From JBKEDC01 sp047972995 (GTDB lineage: Bacteria > Bacteroidota > Bacteroidia > Bacteroidales > Prolixibacteraceae): a DNA stretch of 64,000 bases. The stretch lies in the NCBI GenBank assembly GCA_047972995.1, contig JBKEBD010000003.1:1-64000 (forward strand). Direction: 5' to 3'. The notes beneath the pieces are model-generated. The model saw only the letters and a list, made by a program, of their open reading frames with translations, searched no databases and was not told the DNA's origin. The translations under genes and the position numbers were made by a program. Shown piece after piece: positions 24,749-33,218 of this stretch (the first letter of the stretch is position 1; each line of letters opens with the position of its first letter).

Positions 24749-25161
24749 TGATGGAATGGATGTGTTTCTATTTGATTCACCTTGGGAACTACCTCATGAT
24801 AGTTCATTAAGTCCATCACTCGATCGGGGTGAAAGTTGCTCACTTCAATGGCACGAATTTTTCTTTCTTTATACAATTCAGTCATGGCTTTCCACGAACC
24901 ATGCACATCGCCATAGGGTTGATGAATAAGGTATAAATCGAGATAGTCAAGCTGCAAATTACACAGTGAGGTTTCAAAAGCTTTTTGGGCAGCTTCATAA
25001 CCCGTGTCAGACATCCACAACTTGGTGGTAATGAAGAGTTCTTCTCGGTCGATTCCACTTTCTTTAATGGCATCACCCACCGCTTTTTCATTTTGATAGG
25101 CTGCAACAGTATCAATGACTCGATAGCCCACTTCGAGTGCTTCGAGCATACATCTTAAACA
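24746..25161 (-). pseudogene. aldo/keto reductase, truncated at both ends
   Basis: Residues match the AKR TIM barrel from strand 1 (CMLEALEVGYRVIDTVAAYQNE, with catalytic Asp and Tyr) through ELFITTKLWM (catalytic Lys), YLDLYLIHQP (catalytic His), to VNQIETHPFHQ. The ~20 N-terminal and ~130 C-terminal residues of a normal AKR are absent. At the C-terminal break the sequence passes directly into a flavodoxin fragment near 24748. At the N-terminal break (about 25150-25165) it meets an AraC fragment on the other strand. The open frame from 25185 is thus chimeric. Confidence 0.8.
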
Positions 25162-25292
25162 AAGTGCTTGATGTGTCGAAACCACTTAGTCAAGTTGCCT
25201 ATGAGCTTGGTTTCAAGTATCCACAGCACTTCACCCGAATGTTTAAAAAGAACATTAGCGTTTCCCCTAGCGACTACCGAAAAGGGAATTAG
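25152..25292 (+). pseudogene. AraC-family regulator, C-terminal fragment only
   Basis: The plus strand reads the last ~46 residues of an AraC-type DNA-binding domain: SQVAYELGFKYPQHFTRMFKK, then VSPSDYRKGN and TAG at 25290-25292. The rest of the gene is missing. It points away from the aldo/keto reductase fragment, the arrangement common for AraC regulators of redox enzyme genes. The deletion that joined the two removed both 5' ends and the shared promoter. Confidence 0.8.
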
Positions 25293-25295
25293 TCC

Positions 25296-25445
25296 TCACT
25301 CGCAAGCTGAACACCCTTTATCGCACGAGTCACACATGGTGGATTTTGGTTTTCCTTTGAACCATTTTCGTCCTGAGCGGTAGGCTCGATAGAGCACCAC
25401 AAGCACTACCACGCCTAATATTATGTAGCTTATTATTTCTTGCAT
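25296..25445 (-). CDS. FeoB-associated Cys-rich membrane protein
   Basis: A 49-residue protein 19 nt downstream of feoAB in the same direction. It has one membrane helix (residues ~4-20, ILGVVVLVVLY), a basic stretch RAYRSGRKWFKGKPKS, and a C-terminal cysteine cluster CDSCDKGCSAC with four Cys. This is the layout of FeoB-associated Cys-rich membrane proteins, thought to assist Fe(II) uptake by FeoB. Its stop lies only 4 nt from the end of the AraC fragment on the other strand. It was found by reading the spacer; it is shorter than common ORF cut-offs. Confidence 0.85.
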   Translation of the reverse strand: MQEIISYIILGVVVLVVLYRAYRSGRKWFKGKPKSTMCDSCDKGCSACE

Positions 25446-25464
25446 ATCGACATATTTTTAGTAT

Positions 25465-27927
25465 TTAACCAAACCACTCTGCCACTGTTTTCACCACCCA
25501 TGCCAACACCCACGCCAATCCTGAGGTGAAAACCATGGTGAATACCGCCCAAAACACCTTGCCCGATTCACTCCGTATGGTGGCAATTACCCCAATGCAG
25601 GGGAAGTAAATCAGCACGAAAATGAGGAATGCCAATGCCACAGCCGAAGAAATGACAGGCTCACCAACTCGGTCGCCACTGGTGTAAACCTCTGAGCGCA
25701 AGCGCTGCTGCAAGGAATTGCTTTCTTCATCAGCATCTTCTACCTGATAGAGCACCCCAAGAGTGCTCACTACAATCTCTTTAGCGGGCAAACCTGCCAC
25801 CAATGCAATGCTCATCTTCCAATCGAAACCCAACGGACGCATCACAGGCTCAACAAACTTCCCTGCACGACCCAAGTAAGACTGTTCTAATCGAATTGTT
25901 CCTTGCTCTACTGCTAGCTCATGAACCTCTGCACTATCGGCAGTTAAACCAGAAGCTTCCAACTGCTCAATCTGTTGCTGAATGGTATTTACATCTTCAT
26001 TTTCGCGTGGGAAATAACCCAATGCCCACACCAAGATTGCGCCCCAAAGCACCACTGTACCAATCTTCCGAAGATATTGCGAGCTTTTGTCCCACATATG
26101 CACCAAAGTGTTGCGTAAGGTGGGCATACGATAAGGTGGCAATTCCATGACGAAAGGCGTTTCCTTATTTCTAAAGATTGTTTTATTGAAAATCTGTGCC
26201 ACCAAAAGTGCCACCAGAATGCCAAACAGATAAATCCCCCCCAACACCAAAGCAGCGTGCTGTGGAAAGAATGCTGACACAAATAACACATACACCGGCA
26301 GCCGAGCACTGCACGACATAAAAGGCACAATGAGCATGGTTAGCAGTCGGTCGCCGGGATTGCGCAGCGAGCGTGTCGCCATGATGGCTGGCACATTGCA
26401 CCCGAAGCCCATAATCATTGGAATGAAAGAGCGACCATGCAGCCCAAAAAAGTGCATCACCTTATCCATGATGAAAGCTGCTCGCGCCATATAGCCCGAA
26501 TCTTCCATTATGGAAATGAATAAAAACAGAATCAAAATATTGGGCAAAAACACCAACACACTTCCCGTACCATCAATAACTCCATTACAAAGCAAATCAT
26601 GCAACATTCCTTCAGGCAAAATGCTTGCTACCCAATTGCTCAAAGCTGCCACGCCCGATTCAATCCAATCCATTGGGTAAGCTCCAATGTTAAATGTGGC
26701 ATAAAACATAAAAAACATGAGGGCAATGAAGATAGGAATACCCAACACTGGGTGCGTAAGCCATCGGTCTATTCGTTCTGACTTCGACTCCTCATCGGTG
26801 TCACGACGAACATAGTTCTGCTTCAATGCACCTGCAATAAAGCCATATTTAGCATCGGTAATAATTGTTTCACTATCTTCGGCATAGAGCAACTGCAAGC
26901 GTTTGCGCTCGGCACCTGCCAAATCAAATATATGTTCTGAATTGGCATATCTTGCCACAAGCTCAACACCTAAAGAGTCGTTTTCAAGTAGCTTGATTGC
27001 CAGAAATCTCGACGACATGGTGTCGGTAAGTGCAATGTTACCTTTCTTAATTTCTTGACGAACACGCTGAATCGATTTCTCAATTTCCTCACCATAATTA
27101 ATGTGTACATGGCGTTCCACCTTATCTTGATCTTCATACACATCAATGGCACGATGCAATAAATCATCAATGCCCACCGCACGAGCACCTACCATAGGCA
27201 CAAAAGGAATACCTAGCAATTCACCTAATTTATCATGTTGAAAATCGATACCATTGGTCTGCATTTCATCATACATATTCAAAGCACAAATCACTTTAAT
27301 ATCCATATCGATAAGCTGCGTAGTGAGATACAGGTTGCGCTCTAGGTTTGAACCATCAAGCACATTCACCACAATATCCGGACGCTCATCGCGAATGAAA
27401 TTACGCACAAAAATTTCTTCTGAAGAATAGGCTGTAAGCGAATATGTGCCCGGTAAATCCACCAAGTTAAATCGATAGCCAAACTTGCGGAATGATGCTT
27501 TTTTGGCATCTACAGTTACACCGCTATAATTCCCCACGTGCTCTTTTGAACCCGAAAGCTGATTGAAAATAGTTGTTTTCCCACAATTAGGATTACCTAC
27601 TAAACCAATGTTTATCACCTTTGCCTTTTCAATAGCTGAATCGATAACCGACTCCTTGCTGAATACCCCCTCATAGCTATCGGGTGCTAAAGTTTTCGCC
27701 TTATCTAACGAAACTACCTCTATTAGACTGGCTTCCGAACGGCGAAGGGTTACATTGTAGTCTAATATTTTATATTCCACAGGTCCATTCAACAGTGTCG
27801 ATTTAACCACGCGCACTTCTTTCCCTCGCACAAATCCCATTTCTATGATTCGTCGACGGAAAGAACCGTGTCCCAACACCTTCACGATGACAACTGTGTC
27901 GTTGTTTTTTACTTCTGATAATCTCAC
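25465..27927 (-). CDS. feoB: FeoA-FeoB fusion, ferrous iron transporter
   Basis: The 820-residue inner-membrane Fe(II) transporter carries a FeoA SH3-like domain (residues ~1-75) fused to FeoB, as in other Bacteroidetes. The GTPase domain has G1 GLVGNPNCGKTT near residue 108, G3 DLPGTYSL, and G4 NMYD. The membrane part begins near residue 395 and includes the Gate motifs (FMSCSARLPVYVL with a conserved Cys, and GLPAKEIVVSTLGVLY). Upstream are a good promoter and a 22-bp palindrome; downstream is the Cys-rich partner. Control by iron or oxygen is expected, but the regulator is not identified here. Confidence 0.95.
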   Translation of the reverse strand: MRLSEVKNNDTVVIVKVLGHGSFRRRIIEMGFVRGKEVRVVKSTLLNGPVEYKILDYNVTLRRSEASLIEVVSLDKAKTLAPDSYEGVFSKESVIDSAIEKAKVINIGLVGNPNCGKTTIFNQLSGSKEHVGNYSGVTVDAKKASFRKFGYRFNLVDLPGTYSLTAYSSEEIFVRNFIRDERPDIVVNVLDGSNLERNLYLTTQLIDMDIKVICALNMYDEMQTNGIDFQHDKLGELLGIPFVPMVGARAVGIDDLLHRAIDVYEDQDKVERHVHINYGEEIEKSIQRVRQEIKKGNIALTDTMSSRFLAIKLLENDSLGVELVARYANSEHIFDLAGAERKRLQLLYAEDSETIITDAKYGFIAGALKQNYVRRDTDEESKSERIDRWLTHPVLGIPIFIALMFFMFYATFNIGAYPMDWIESGVAALSNWVASILPEGMLHDLLCNGVIDGTGSVLVFLPNILILFLFISIMEDSGYMARAAFIMDKVMHFFGLHGRSFIPMIMGFGCNVPAIMATRSLRNPGDRLLTMLIVPFMSCSARLPVYVLFVSAFFPQHAALVLGGIYLFGILVALLVAQIFNKTIFRNKETPFVMELPPYRMPTLRNTLVHMWDKSSQYLRKIGTVVLWGAILVWALGYFPRENEDVNTIQQQIEQLEASGLTADSAEVHELAVEQGTIRLEQSYLGRAGKFVEPVMRPLGFDWKMSIALVAGLPAKEIVVSTLGVLYQVEDADEESNSLQQRLRSEVYTSGDRVGEPVISSAVALAFLIFVLIYFPCIGVIATIRSESGKVFWAVFTMVFTSGLAWVLAWVVKTVAEWFG

Positions 27928-27955
27928 AAAGATTCTATTATGTTTTTACAGGGAA

Positions 27956-27987
27956 CAAAGATAACTTTCTTTTTTAAAATGATTCAA
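27956..27987 (-). promoter_or_regulatory. feoAB promoter
   Basis: On the minus strand TATCTTTG (27956-27963) is the -7 box and TTG (27985-27987) the -33 box, with a 21-nt gap. Both fit the Bacteroidetes consensus. The start codon is 29 nt downstream. Confidence 0.7.
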
Positions 27988-27994
27988 AACAAGG

Positions 27995-28016
27995 ACGTAG
28001 ATTCTAGAATCTACGT
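27995..28016. promoter_or_regulatory. 22-bp perfect palindrome upstream of feoAB promoter
   Basis: ACGTAGATTCTAGAATCTACGT is replaced here by its halves: ACGTAGATTCT and its exact complement AGAATCTACGT, with no spacer. It starts 7 bp upstream of the -33 TTG, a typical operator or activator position. It does not resemble the classical Fur 19-mer or the DtxR box. A role in feoAB control is inference. Confidence 0.5.
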
Positions 28017-28612
28017 TGTCAAAATTATTTTTCGCCTTATTGCGAAATAAATCTTGATAATGCACTAGATAGAAAAGGCTCTATGTTGTTTGTTGTGGGT
28101 AGTATGTTTGGCAAAGCGGCTCGCAAATTGTGTCTTTTGCCATGAAAATGCTTCGCCGTAGGCGATTAATCTAAATAGCATGCAGCTATTCACACCACTA
28201 TTCCCGTAGGGGATTAATCTCAATCATTAAGATTGAAGCACGATGGGCTAATTACCCACTACAAACGACATAGAGCCATGAAAATTATGCACCCAACCAA
28301 ATGAAGTGTCAAAACAAAATGCCACAAAAACTCAAAGGTTTTATTTAAATAGGTTACTAGCGAAGGGGTAAAACGTTGTCTTTCCACTGTCTTTTGTGTA
28401 CCTAATGACGAGGATAAGGAACTTGAACGTTGCTCCTGCTCTCGGCATTTCATGTCTGCTGGCGTGAGTAGTTGTAAATAGCTACACTTTGTTAATATTT
28501 CTCAATAAATCAATAAAAATGTACACATTCATCATTCACTGTAATACTTGATATAGTTTTTTTATTTTATTTGCGTTGTATTAACAATAATCCCACAAAT
28601 AATTAACAAAGC
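28017..28612. repeat. long intergenic region with two hairpin direct repeats
   Basis: No gene is supported over ~600 bp between feoAB and the pectate lyase gene. It holds two near-identical 17-mers, CCGTAGGCGATTAATCT (28156-28172) and CCGTAGGGGATTAATCT (28204-28220). Each begins with a small GTA-loop hairpin (CGCC-GTA-GGCG and CCC-GTA-GGG). A CAATC-ATTAA-GATTG stem follows at 28221-28235. A -7-like TTTATTTG box lies near 28575, about 40 nt before the next gene. Confidence 0.55.
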
Positions 28613-31600
28613 ATGAAGAAACAGAAAAATAACCGTCAAGGAATTTCCTCTAGGCTCAGCGGCAAAAAACTTTTGTCGGTAGCATTGAGCATTGCGTTAT
28701 TGGCTTTCTCTGCCTGTAGTAAAGATGACGTATCAACTCCTGCTGATGGAAGAATCGATAAAAACGCATTGGTTAAAGAACAACTCACAGGCATTAAATC
28801 GCTCGTAGAATCGAAAGCAACCAAAAAAGTTGCTGCGGTAATTATCACCAACACAAAATGTGAAGTAACCTATAGCGACAATACTGAGTTAAGCATCAAT
28901 CTTGGCGATGATGCTATAGCTGCTCCAACTATCGGACTAGGCGAAAGTGACGGTGTATATTATTGGACCACTGCAAATGGAACTTGGTTAACCAATGCTT
29001 CGGGCGCAAAGTTAGCTGTATCGAGCACTACACCTCAATTGGCAAATGTTGACGATGTGTGGAAAGTGTCGGTAGATAATGGTTCAACTTGGTCGGATTT
29101 AAACGAAGCGGTAGCTGGAAATAGCTCGCTCATTAGTGAAGTGGTGTTGGGCAAAGAATATGCTTCTTTCTATTTCACTCATGGTGGCAAATTACAGTTG
29201 CCCATGGCTGACAAAATTGAAATTTCACTTTCTTTGGAAAGCCATATTTTAGAAAATGATGTGCCCGTAGCAGTAAACTACACATTAACTAATGTAGTAG
29301 GTACTGCAGTGGTTACCGCAACGACTTCTGATTCCTCGGTAAGTGCAACCGTGGCTGCAACCGACAATACTTCGGGAGTTATCACATTAACTTCGGCAGA
29401 TATTAATGCTATTGATGAAAACACGAAAGTAGATATCTTGGTGGAAGACAAAGTGGCTACCTCTGCTATCTCCGTGGCATTTGAAGGTGCTGTGTTAAAA
29501 GCTATAGAAATACACGAAGTGACTAGCGAAGCACAAAATCTTTCCATTGAGTTAGAAACTAACATGGAAGAATATAGCCTTACAATTGAAGAGGGAGCAA
29601 CATGGCTAACTAAAGCTTTACAAACTCGTTCTACTCGCATTGAAACCGAAGTTTTCGCCATTGCAGCTAATGAATCAACCGAAATGCGCTCTGCTATCAT
29701 CACCTTCACATCGGGCACATTGGAACAAAAAGTTTCTGTGGTGCAATTGGGTGCTGAAGTTGAAATTCCAAGCGTTGGAAATGTTGAGCTCGACAAACTC
29801 TATGGATATGGCGAGAACACCACTGGCGGTGAGGGAGCTACGGAAGCCAACATTTTCCACTTCAACGATGGTACTTGCTTCCGCCAATGGACACAAGCGC
29901 GAGAGAAAGCAAAAGACACTACTCCAGCAATCGTTTATTTGAGTGGTACATTCACCAAAGATCAAGGTCGCGACTCTGGTAGCCCTTGGTTCGACATCAA
30001 ACGCACAAGCAACATATCAATTTATGGTGTTGATGGTTTTGTAATGGAAAATATTGGTTTCTTCGTGAATGAAGCTGAAAACATCATCATCAGAAACGTC
30101 TATATTAAAATGCCAAAGGCTGACAATGGTGCCGATGGTATCTCGATGCAAGAATCGAAAAACGTGTGGGTTGACCACTGTACGTTTGAATCAATCAACC
30201 AAACGAAAGACTATGAAGATGGTTCGTGCGATATCACACATGCAACTAATGGCGTAACTGTTTCTTGGTGTCATTTCATTCAAACACAAAAATCATGTTT
30301 AGTAGGACACTCTAATTCAGCTACCGACGATGTAGCAATTACAGCTACTTTCCACCATAACTATTACGATCTTTCAAGCTCTCGCCACCCTCGCGTGCGC
30401 TTCGGAAAAGCTCACGTGTATAACAACTTCTACAACCAAGTGTCAACCTATGGTGTGGGAAGTGCCTATGGTGCAATGGTGCTCGTGGAATACAACAACT
30501 TTGATGCTGTACGCTTGCCAATCGACATTTGTACTTATCCAGCAAAACCAAGTGGTAGCAGCATGGTGTCGAACCTTACTGGCTCGGTGGCGGGCTATGC
30601 CTTTGAGCAAGAAAATACCTATACCAATATCCCTTCAAATGCCAATGATCCCTATGTCTTCACCAATGTGGAATATCCTTCCTATGGTGGTACTGCTAAT
30701 GCTACATCATATGTGTATGCCGATTTCAAACCTAACTACGAGTATGTAGTAGATGATTCTGAACAAGTAAAATCTATCGTGCCTTCAGGCGCTGGAACAG
30801 GCAAGCTTTCGCAATTCTCCACAGCACCAATTGATGTAAATAATGGCGGTTACACACCCGATAGTACCGACCCTGAAACCGACCCTGAGGAACAACCCAC
30901 CACAGAGTTGACCAACGGTTGGTCGTGGTTGGCTTATAATAGTGCCAATGCTACCGTGAATGCTACAATCAACACACTCACTGTGGAATCAAATGGCAAG
31001 TTTGAAAGTGGAGCACAAACATTCGGCTATGTCTATCGCGAAGTAACAGGCGATTTTGTGGCAACTGTGGTGATTGATTCTTATGAAACAGCAAGCACAA
31101 GCAACCAATCGATGGCTGGATTGATGTTGACACCTGATTTCAATCAAAAAGGGACAAACTTCTTGCACGCTATGGCTGCAAATAGTGGTGCCGGAATAGC
31201 TCGCTCCACTCGTGTGGATGTAGCGAATGCCGGACGTGGGGGATTGAATGCTCCAAGCAATGTGATGGAAGGTGCAAGTCCAGTGGTAAAAGTAGAGCGC
31301 ATCGGAAATCTCGTCAACTTATATTATTCACTCGATAATGGCGAAAGTTTCGGCTCGGCAAAAGATGCGACGTTTGTTGCCGATCTTCCAGAAACGCTTT
31401 ATATAGGTTTAGCTGTGAACAGTGGTTCTTCAAGCGCAACGGCCAAAGCCCAATTTAGCAACTTCATGCTCAATGATGAAAACATTAAGTTCTCAACCGA
31501 AGAAACAGCTGTCGACCCTGACCCCGAAACTGATCCCGAAACTGATCCTGAAACTGAAACCGATCCAGAGCCTAATGCAGATTGGACTGCCTATGCCAAC

Positions 31601-32158
31601 AACGGATCTGAGTACACTTCTTCGGTAGCAGGTGGCATACTCAGCATGACTGCAGTAGGTAAGTTTGAAGGTTCTGGTCAATCATTTGGTAGTTATTATC
31701 GTGAAGTAACAGGCGATTTTGTGGCAACCGTGGTGGTTGATTCCTATGAAACAGCAAGCACAAGCAACCAATCGCTAGCCGGTTTGATGTTTACACCCGA
31801 CTTCACCAAAGAAGACACTTTACTCTTACACGGCATGGCTGCGCAAGGTCCTGCAGGAGCATACTATCGTTCAACTCGTGATACCGAAGTTTCTAGTGCT
31901 AACCGAGGAAGTATGCATGCTCCAAGTGGTAATGATGGTTCGAAGGGGATGTTAAAAGTAGAGCGTATTGGAAATGTAATCAATCTGTACTATTCGCTTG
32001 ATGGCGGAGTAACTTATGGTTCTGCAAGAACAATCACCATTGCAGACCTGCCAGAAACGGGCTACATTGGTTTAGCTGTGAGCAGTGCATCGACATCAGT
32101 GTCTGCCACTGCACAGTTCAGCCACTTTACACTAAATGGCAAAAGTGTGACTTTCTAG
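28613..32158 (+). CDS. multidomain PL1-family pectate-lyase-like lipoprotein
   Basis: This 1181-residue exported protein has a lipoprotein signal ending in AFSAC (Cys ~36). A DUF4988-like region follows (~45-205, GVYYWTTANGTWLT) and a BACON-type Ig domain (~295-380). The PL1 beta-helix (~390-720) contains IIRNVYIKM, DGISM, WVDHCTF and SSSRHPRVRFG, which carries the catalytic Arg. Two ~190-residue concanavalin-like repeats (~768-960 and ~986-1181) are joined by Pro/Glu/Thr/Asp linkers. It probably binds and cleaves pectate-type polysaccharide at the cell surface. No SusC/SusD pair is adjacent, so it is not in a standard utilisation locus here. Confidence 0.88.
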   Translation: MKKQKNNRQGISSRLSGKKLLSVALSIALLAFSACSKDDVSTPADGRIDKNALVKEQLTGIKSLVESKATKKVAAVIITNTKCEVTYSDNTELSINLGDDAIAAPTIGLGESDGVYYWTTANGTWLTNASGAKLAVSSTTPQLANVDDVWKVSVDNGSTWSDLNEAVAGNSSLISEVVLGKEYASFYFTHGGKLQLPMADKIEISLSLESHILENDVPVAVNYTLTNVVGTAVVTATTSDSSVSATVAATDNTSGVITLTSADINAIDENTKVDILVEDKVATSAISVAFEGAVLKAIEIHEVTSEAQNLSIELETNMEEYSLTIEEGATWLTKALQTRSTRIETEVFAIAANESTEMRSAIITFTSGTLEQKVSVVQLGAEVEIPSVGNVELDKLYGYGENTTGGEGATEANIFHFNDGTCFRQWTQAREKAKDTTPAIVYLSGTFTKDQGRDSGSPWFDIKRTSNISIYGVDGFVMENIGFFVNEAENIIIRNVYIKMPKADNGADGISMQESKNVWVDHCTFESINQTKDYEDGSCDITHATNGVTVSWCHFIQTQKSCLVGHSNSATDDVAITATFHHNYYDLSSSRHPRVRFGKAHVYNNFYNQVSTYGVGSAYGAMVLVEYNNFDAVRLPIDICTYPAKPSGSSMVSNLTGSVAGYAFEQENTYTNIPSNANDPYVFTNVEYPSYGGTANATSYVYADFKPNYEYVVDDSEQVKSIVPSGAGTGKLSQFSTAPIDVNNGGYTPDSTDPETDPEEQPTTELTNGWSWLAYNSANATVNATINTLTVESNGKFESGAQTFGYVYREVTGDFVATVVIDSYETASTSNQSMAGLMLTPDFNQKGTNFLHAMAANSGAGIARSTRVDVANAGRGGLNAPSNVMEGASPVVKVERIGNLVNLYYSLDNGESFGSAKDATFVADLPETLYIGLAVNSGSSSATAKAQFSNFMLNDENIKFSTEETAVDPDPETDPETDPETETDPEPNADWTAYANNGSEYTSSVAGGILSMTAVGKFEGSGQSFGSYYREVTGDFVATVVVDSYETASTSNQSLAGLMFTPDFTKEDTLLLHGMAAQGPAGAYYRSTRDTEVSSANRGSMHAPSGNDGSKGMLKVERIGNVINLYYSLDGGVTYGSARTITIADLPETGYIGLAVSSASTSVSATAQFSHFTLNGKSVTF

Positions 32159-32176
32159 TTAGAAACACTCAAATTT

Positions 32177-32212
32177 AAAATAGCCCAAAGTAATATTTTG
32201 GGCTATTTTTTT
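32177..32212 (+). terminator. intrinsic terminator of pectate lyase gene
   Basis: AAAATAGCCCAAA pairs with TTTGGGCTATTTT around a short loop and runs into T7. It starts 18 nt after the stop codon. Confidence 0.9.
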
Positions 32213-32284
32213 ATACAATAACTTTGTAAGCTCTGGAATTGTGGCTACTCAAACTTCTCGCGTCCGCACAAATGCAAGTTCTGT

Positions 32285-33205
32285 TCATAGGTGCCATTTG
32301 GTGTTTTCTTTTGCCTCATGCGTGTTTGGAAAAACACTTTTGGCTTCATCAAGCAACAACTGCACACGAGAATATCGGGCTGAAAAATGCCCAATAAGCA
32401 ATTTCCCACATTCTGCCGTTTGAGCCATTTGTGCAGCCTCTAAGGCTGTTGAATGCCTTGTGCTTACGGCTTTCAGCTTATCTTTTTCTATGAAGGTAGC
32501 TTCATGATAAAGTAAATTCACTTCTTTTATTTCGCCCTCTATAGCCGGATAATATGCCGTGTCGGAACAATAGGCATAAGATCGGGGTACTGCTGGTGGA
32601 ATCACAAGCTTTTCATTGGGAATGCGTTGCCCATTAGCGCAAATGAAGTCGGACCCATCTTTAATATACTTTATCTCTCGCAATGGAATTTCATAGCGAG
32701 CTATTTGCTCTTTAATTATATTGGCTGACTTTGCCTTTTCATCAAATCTGAATCCACACGTGGGAATACTATGTTTTAATGGAAAAGATCGCACAACAAG
32801 CTTTTTGTTCTCAAAGATAACTTGCGAACTTTTGAAGCTCAAGGGATGATATACGACTTTAAAGCTTAACTCCCCTTGATCAAGAAAGGAGGTGTGAAAA
32901 TCGATGTATTCTTTAATTTGCGAGTGTGCGTAAAGATGTAAATCTTTACTTCGCCCCAATAGCGACATGGTAGACAACAAGCCTATCAAGCCAAAGAAAT
33001 GATCGCCATGAAGGTGAGAAATAAGTATATGGTCAATGCGCATTGGACTAATGCCATTCACACGAAGCTGGTATTGGGTTCCTTCACCACAATCAATCAA
33101 AAACAACCGCCCAAGCGCATTGAGCACTTGAGCGGTTGGAAATTTTTCGGAAGTAGGCACTGCTGCACTACTTCCGAGTATGGTTAAATTAAATGGAGCT
33201 TGCAT
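32285..33205 (-). CDS. rnz: ribonuclease Z
   Basis: RNase Z is the metallo-beta-lactamase-fold endonuclease that matures tRNA 3' ends. The zinc motif HLHGDH is near residue 64, preceded by LIDCGEGTQYQL. A later His in LLYHEATF and the C-terminal LLIGHFSARY complete the metal site. Length 306 fits the short form. It starts 13 nt after rpsA and in the same direction, so the two are likely cotranscribed. Confidence 0.95.
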   Translation of the reverse strand: MQAPFNLTILGSSAAVPTSEKFPTAQVLNALGRLFLIDCGEGTQYQLRVNGISPMRIDHILISHLHGDHFFGLIGLLSTMSLLGRSKDLHLYAHSQIKEYIDFHTSFLDQGELSFKVVYHPLSFKSSQVIFENKKLVVRSFPLKHSIPTCGFRFDEKAKSANIIKEQIARYEIPLREIKYIKDGSDFICANGQRIPNEKLVIPPAVPRSYAYCSDTAYYPAIEGEIKEVNLLYHEATFIEKDKLKAVSTRHSTALEAAQMAQTAECGKLLIGHFSARYSRVQLLLDEAKSVFPNTHEAKENTKWHL

Positions 33206-33218
33206 GAAGCCTGTTTAA

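Noticed and set aside
24730..25185. Intact short aldo/keto reductase gene
   Set aside because: Both ends of the frame come from other genes (AraC and flavodoxin sequence), and the protein lacks about half of the barrel.
28259..28453. 64-codon minus-strand frame in the feoAB-pectate lyase spacer
   Set aside because: Low-complexity serine run, no motif, and no promoter or ribosome-binding site.
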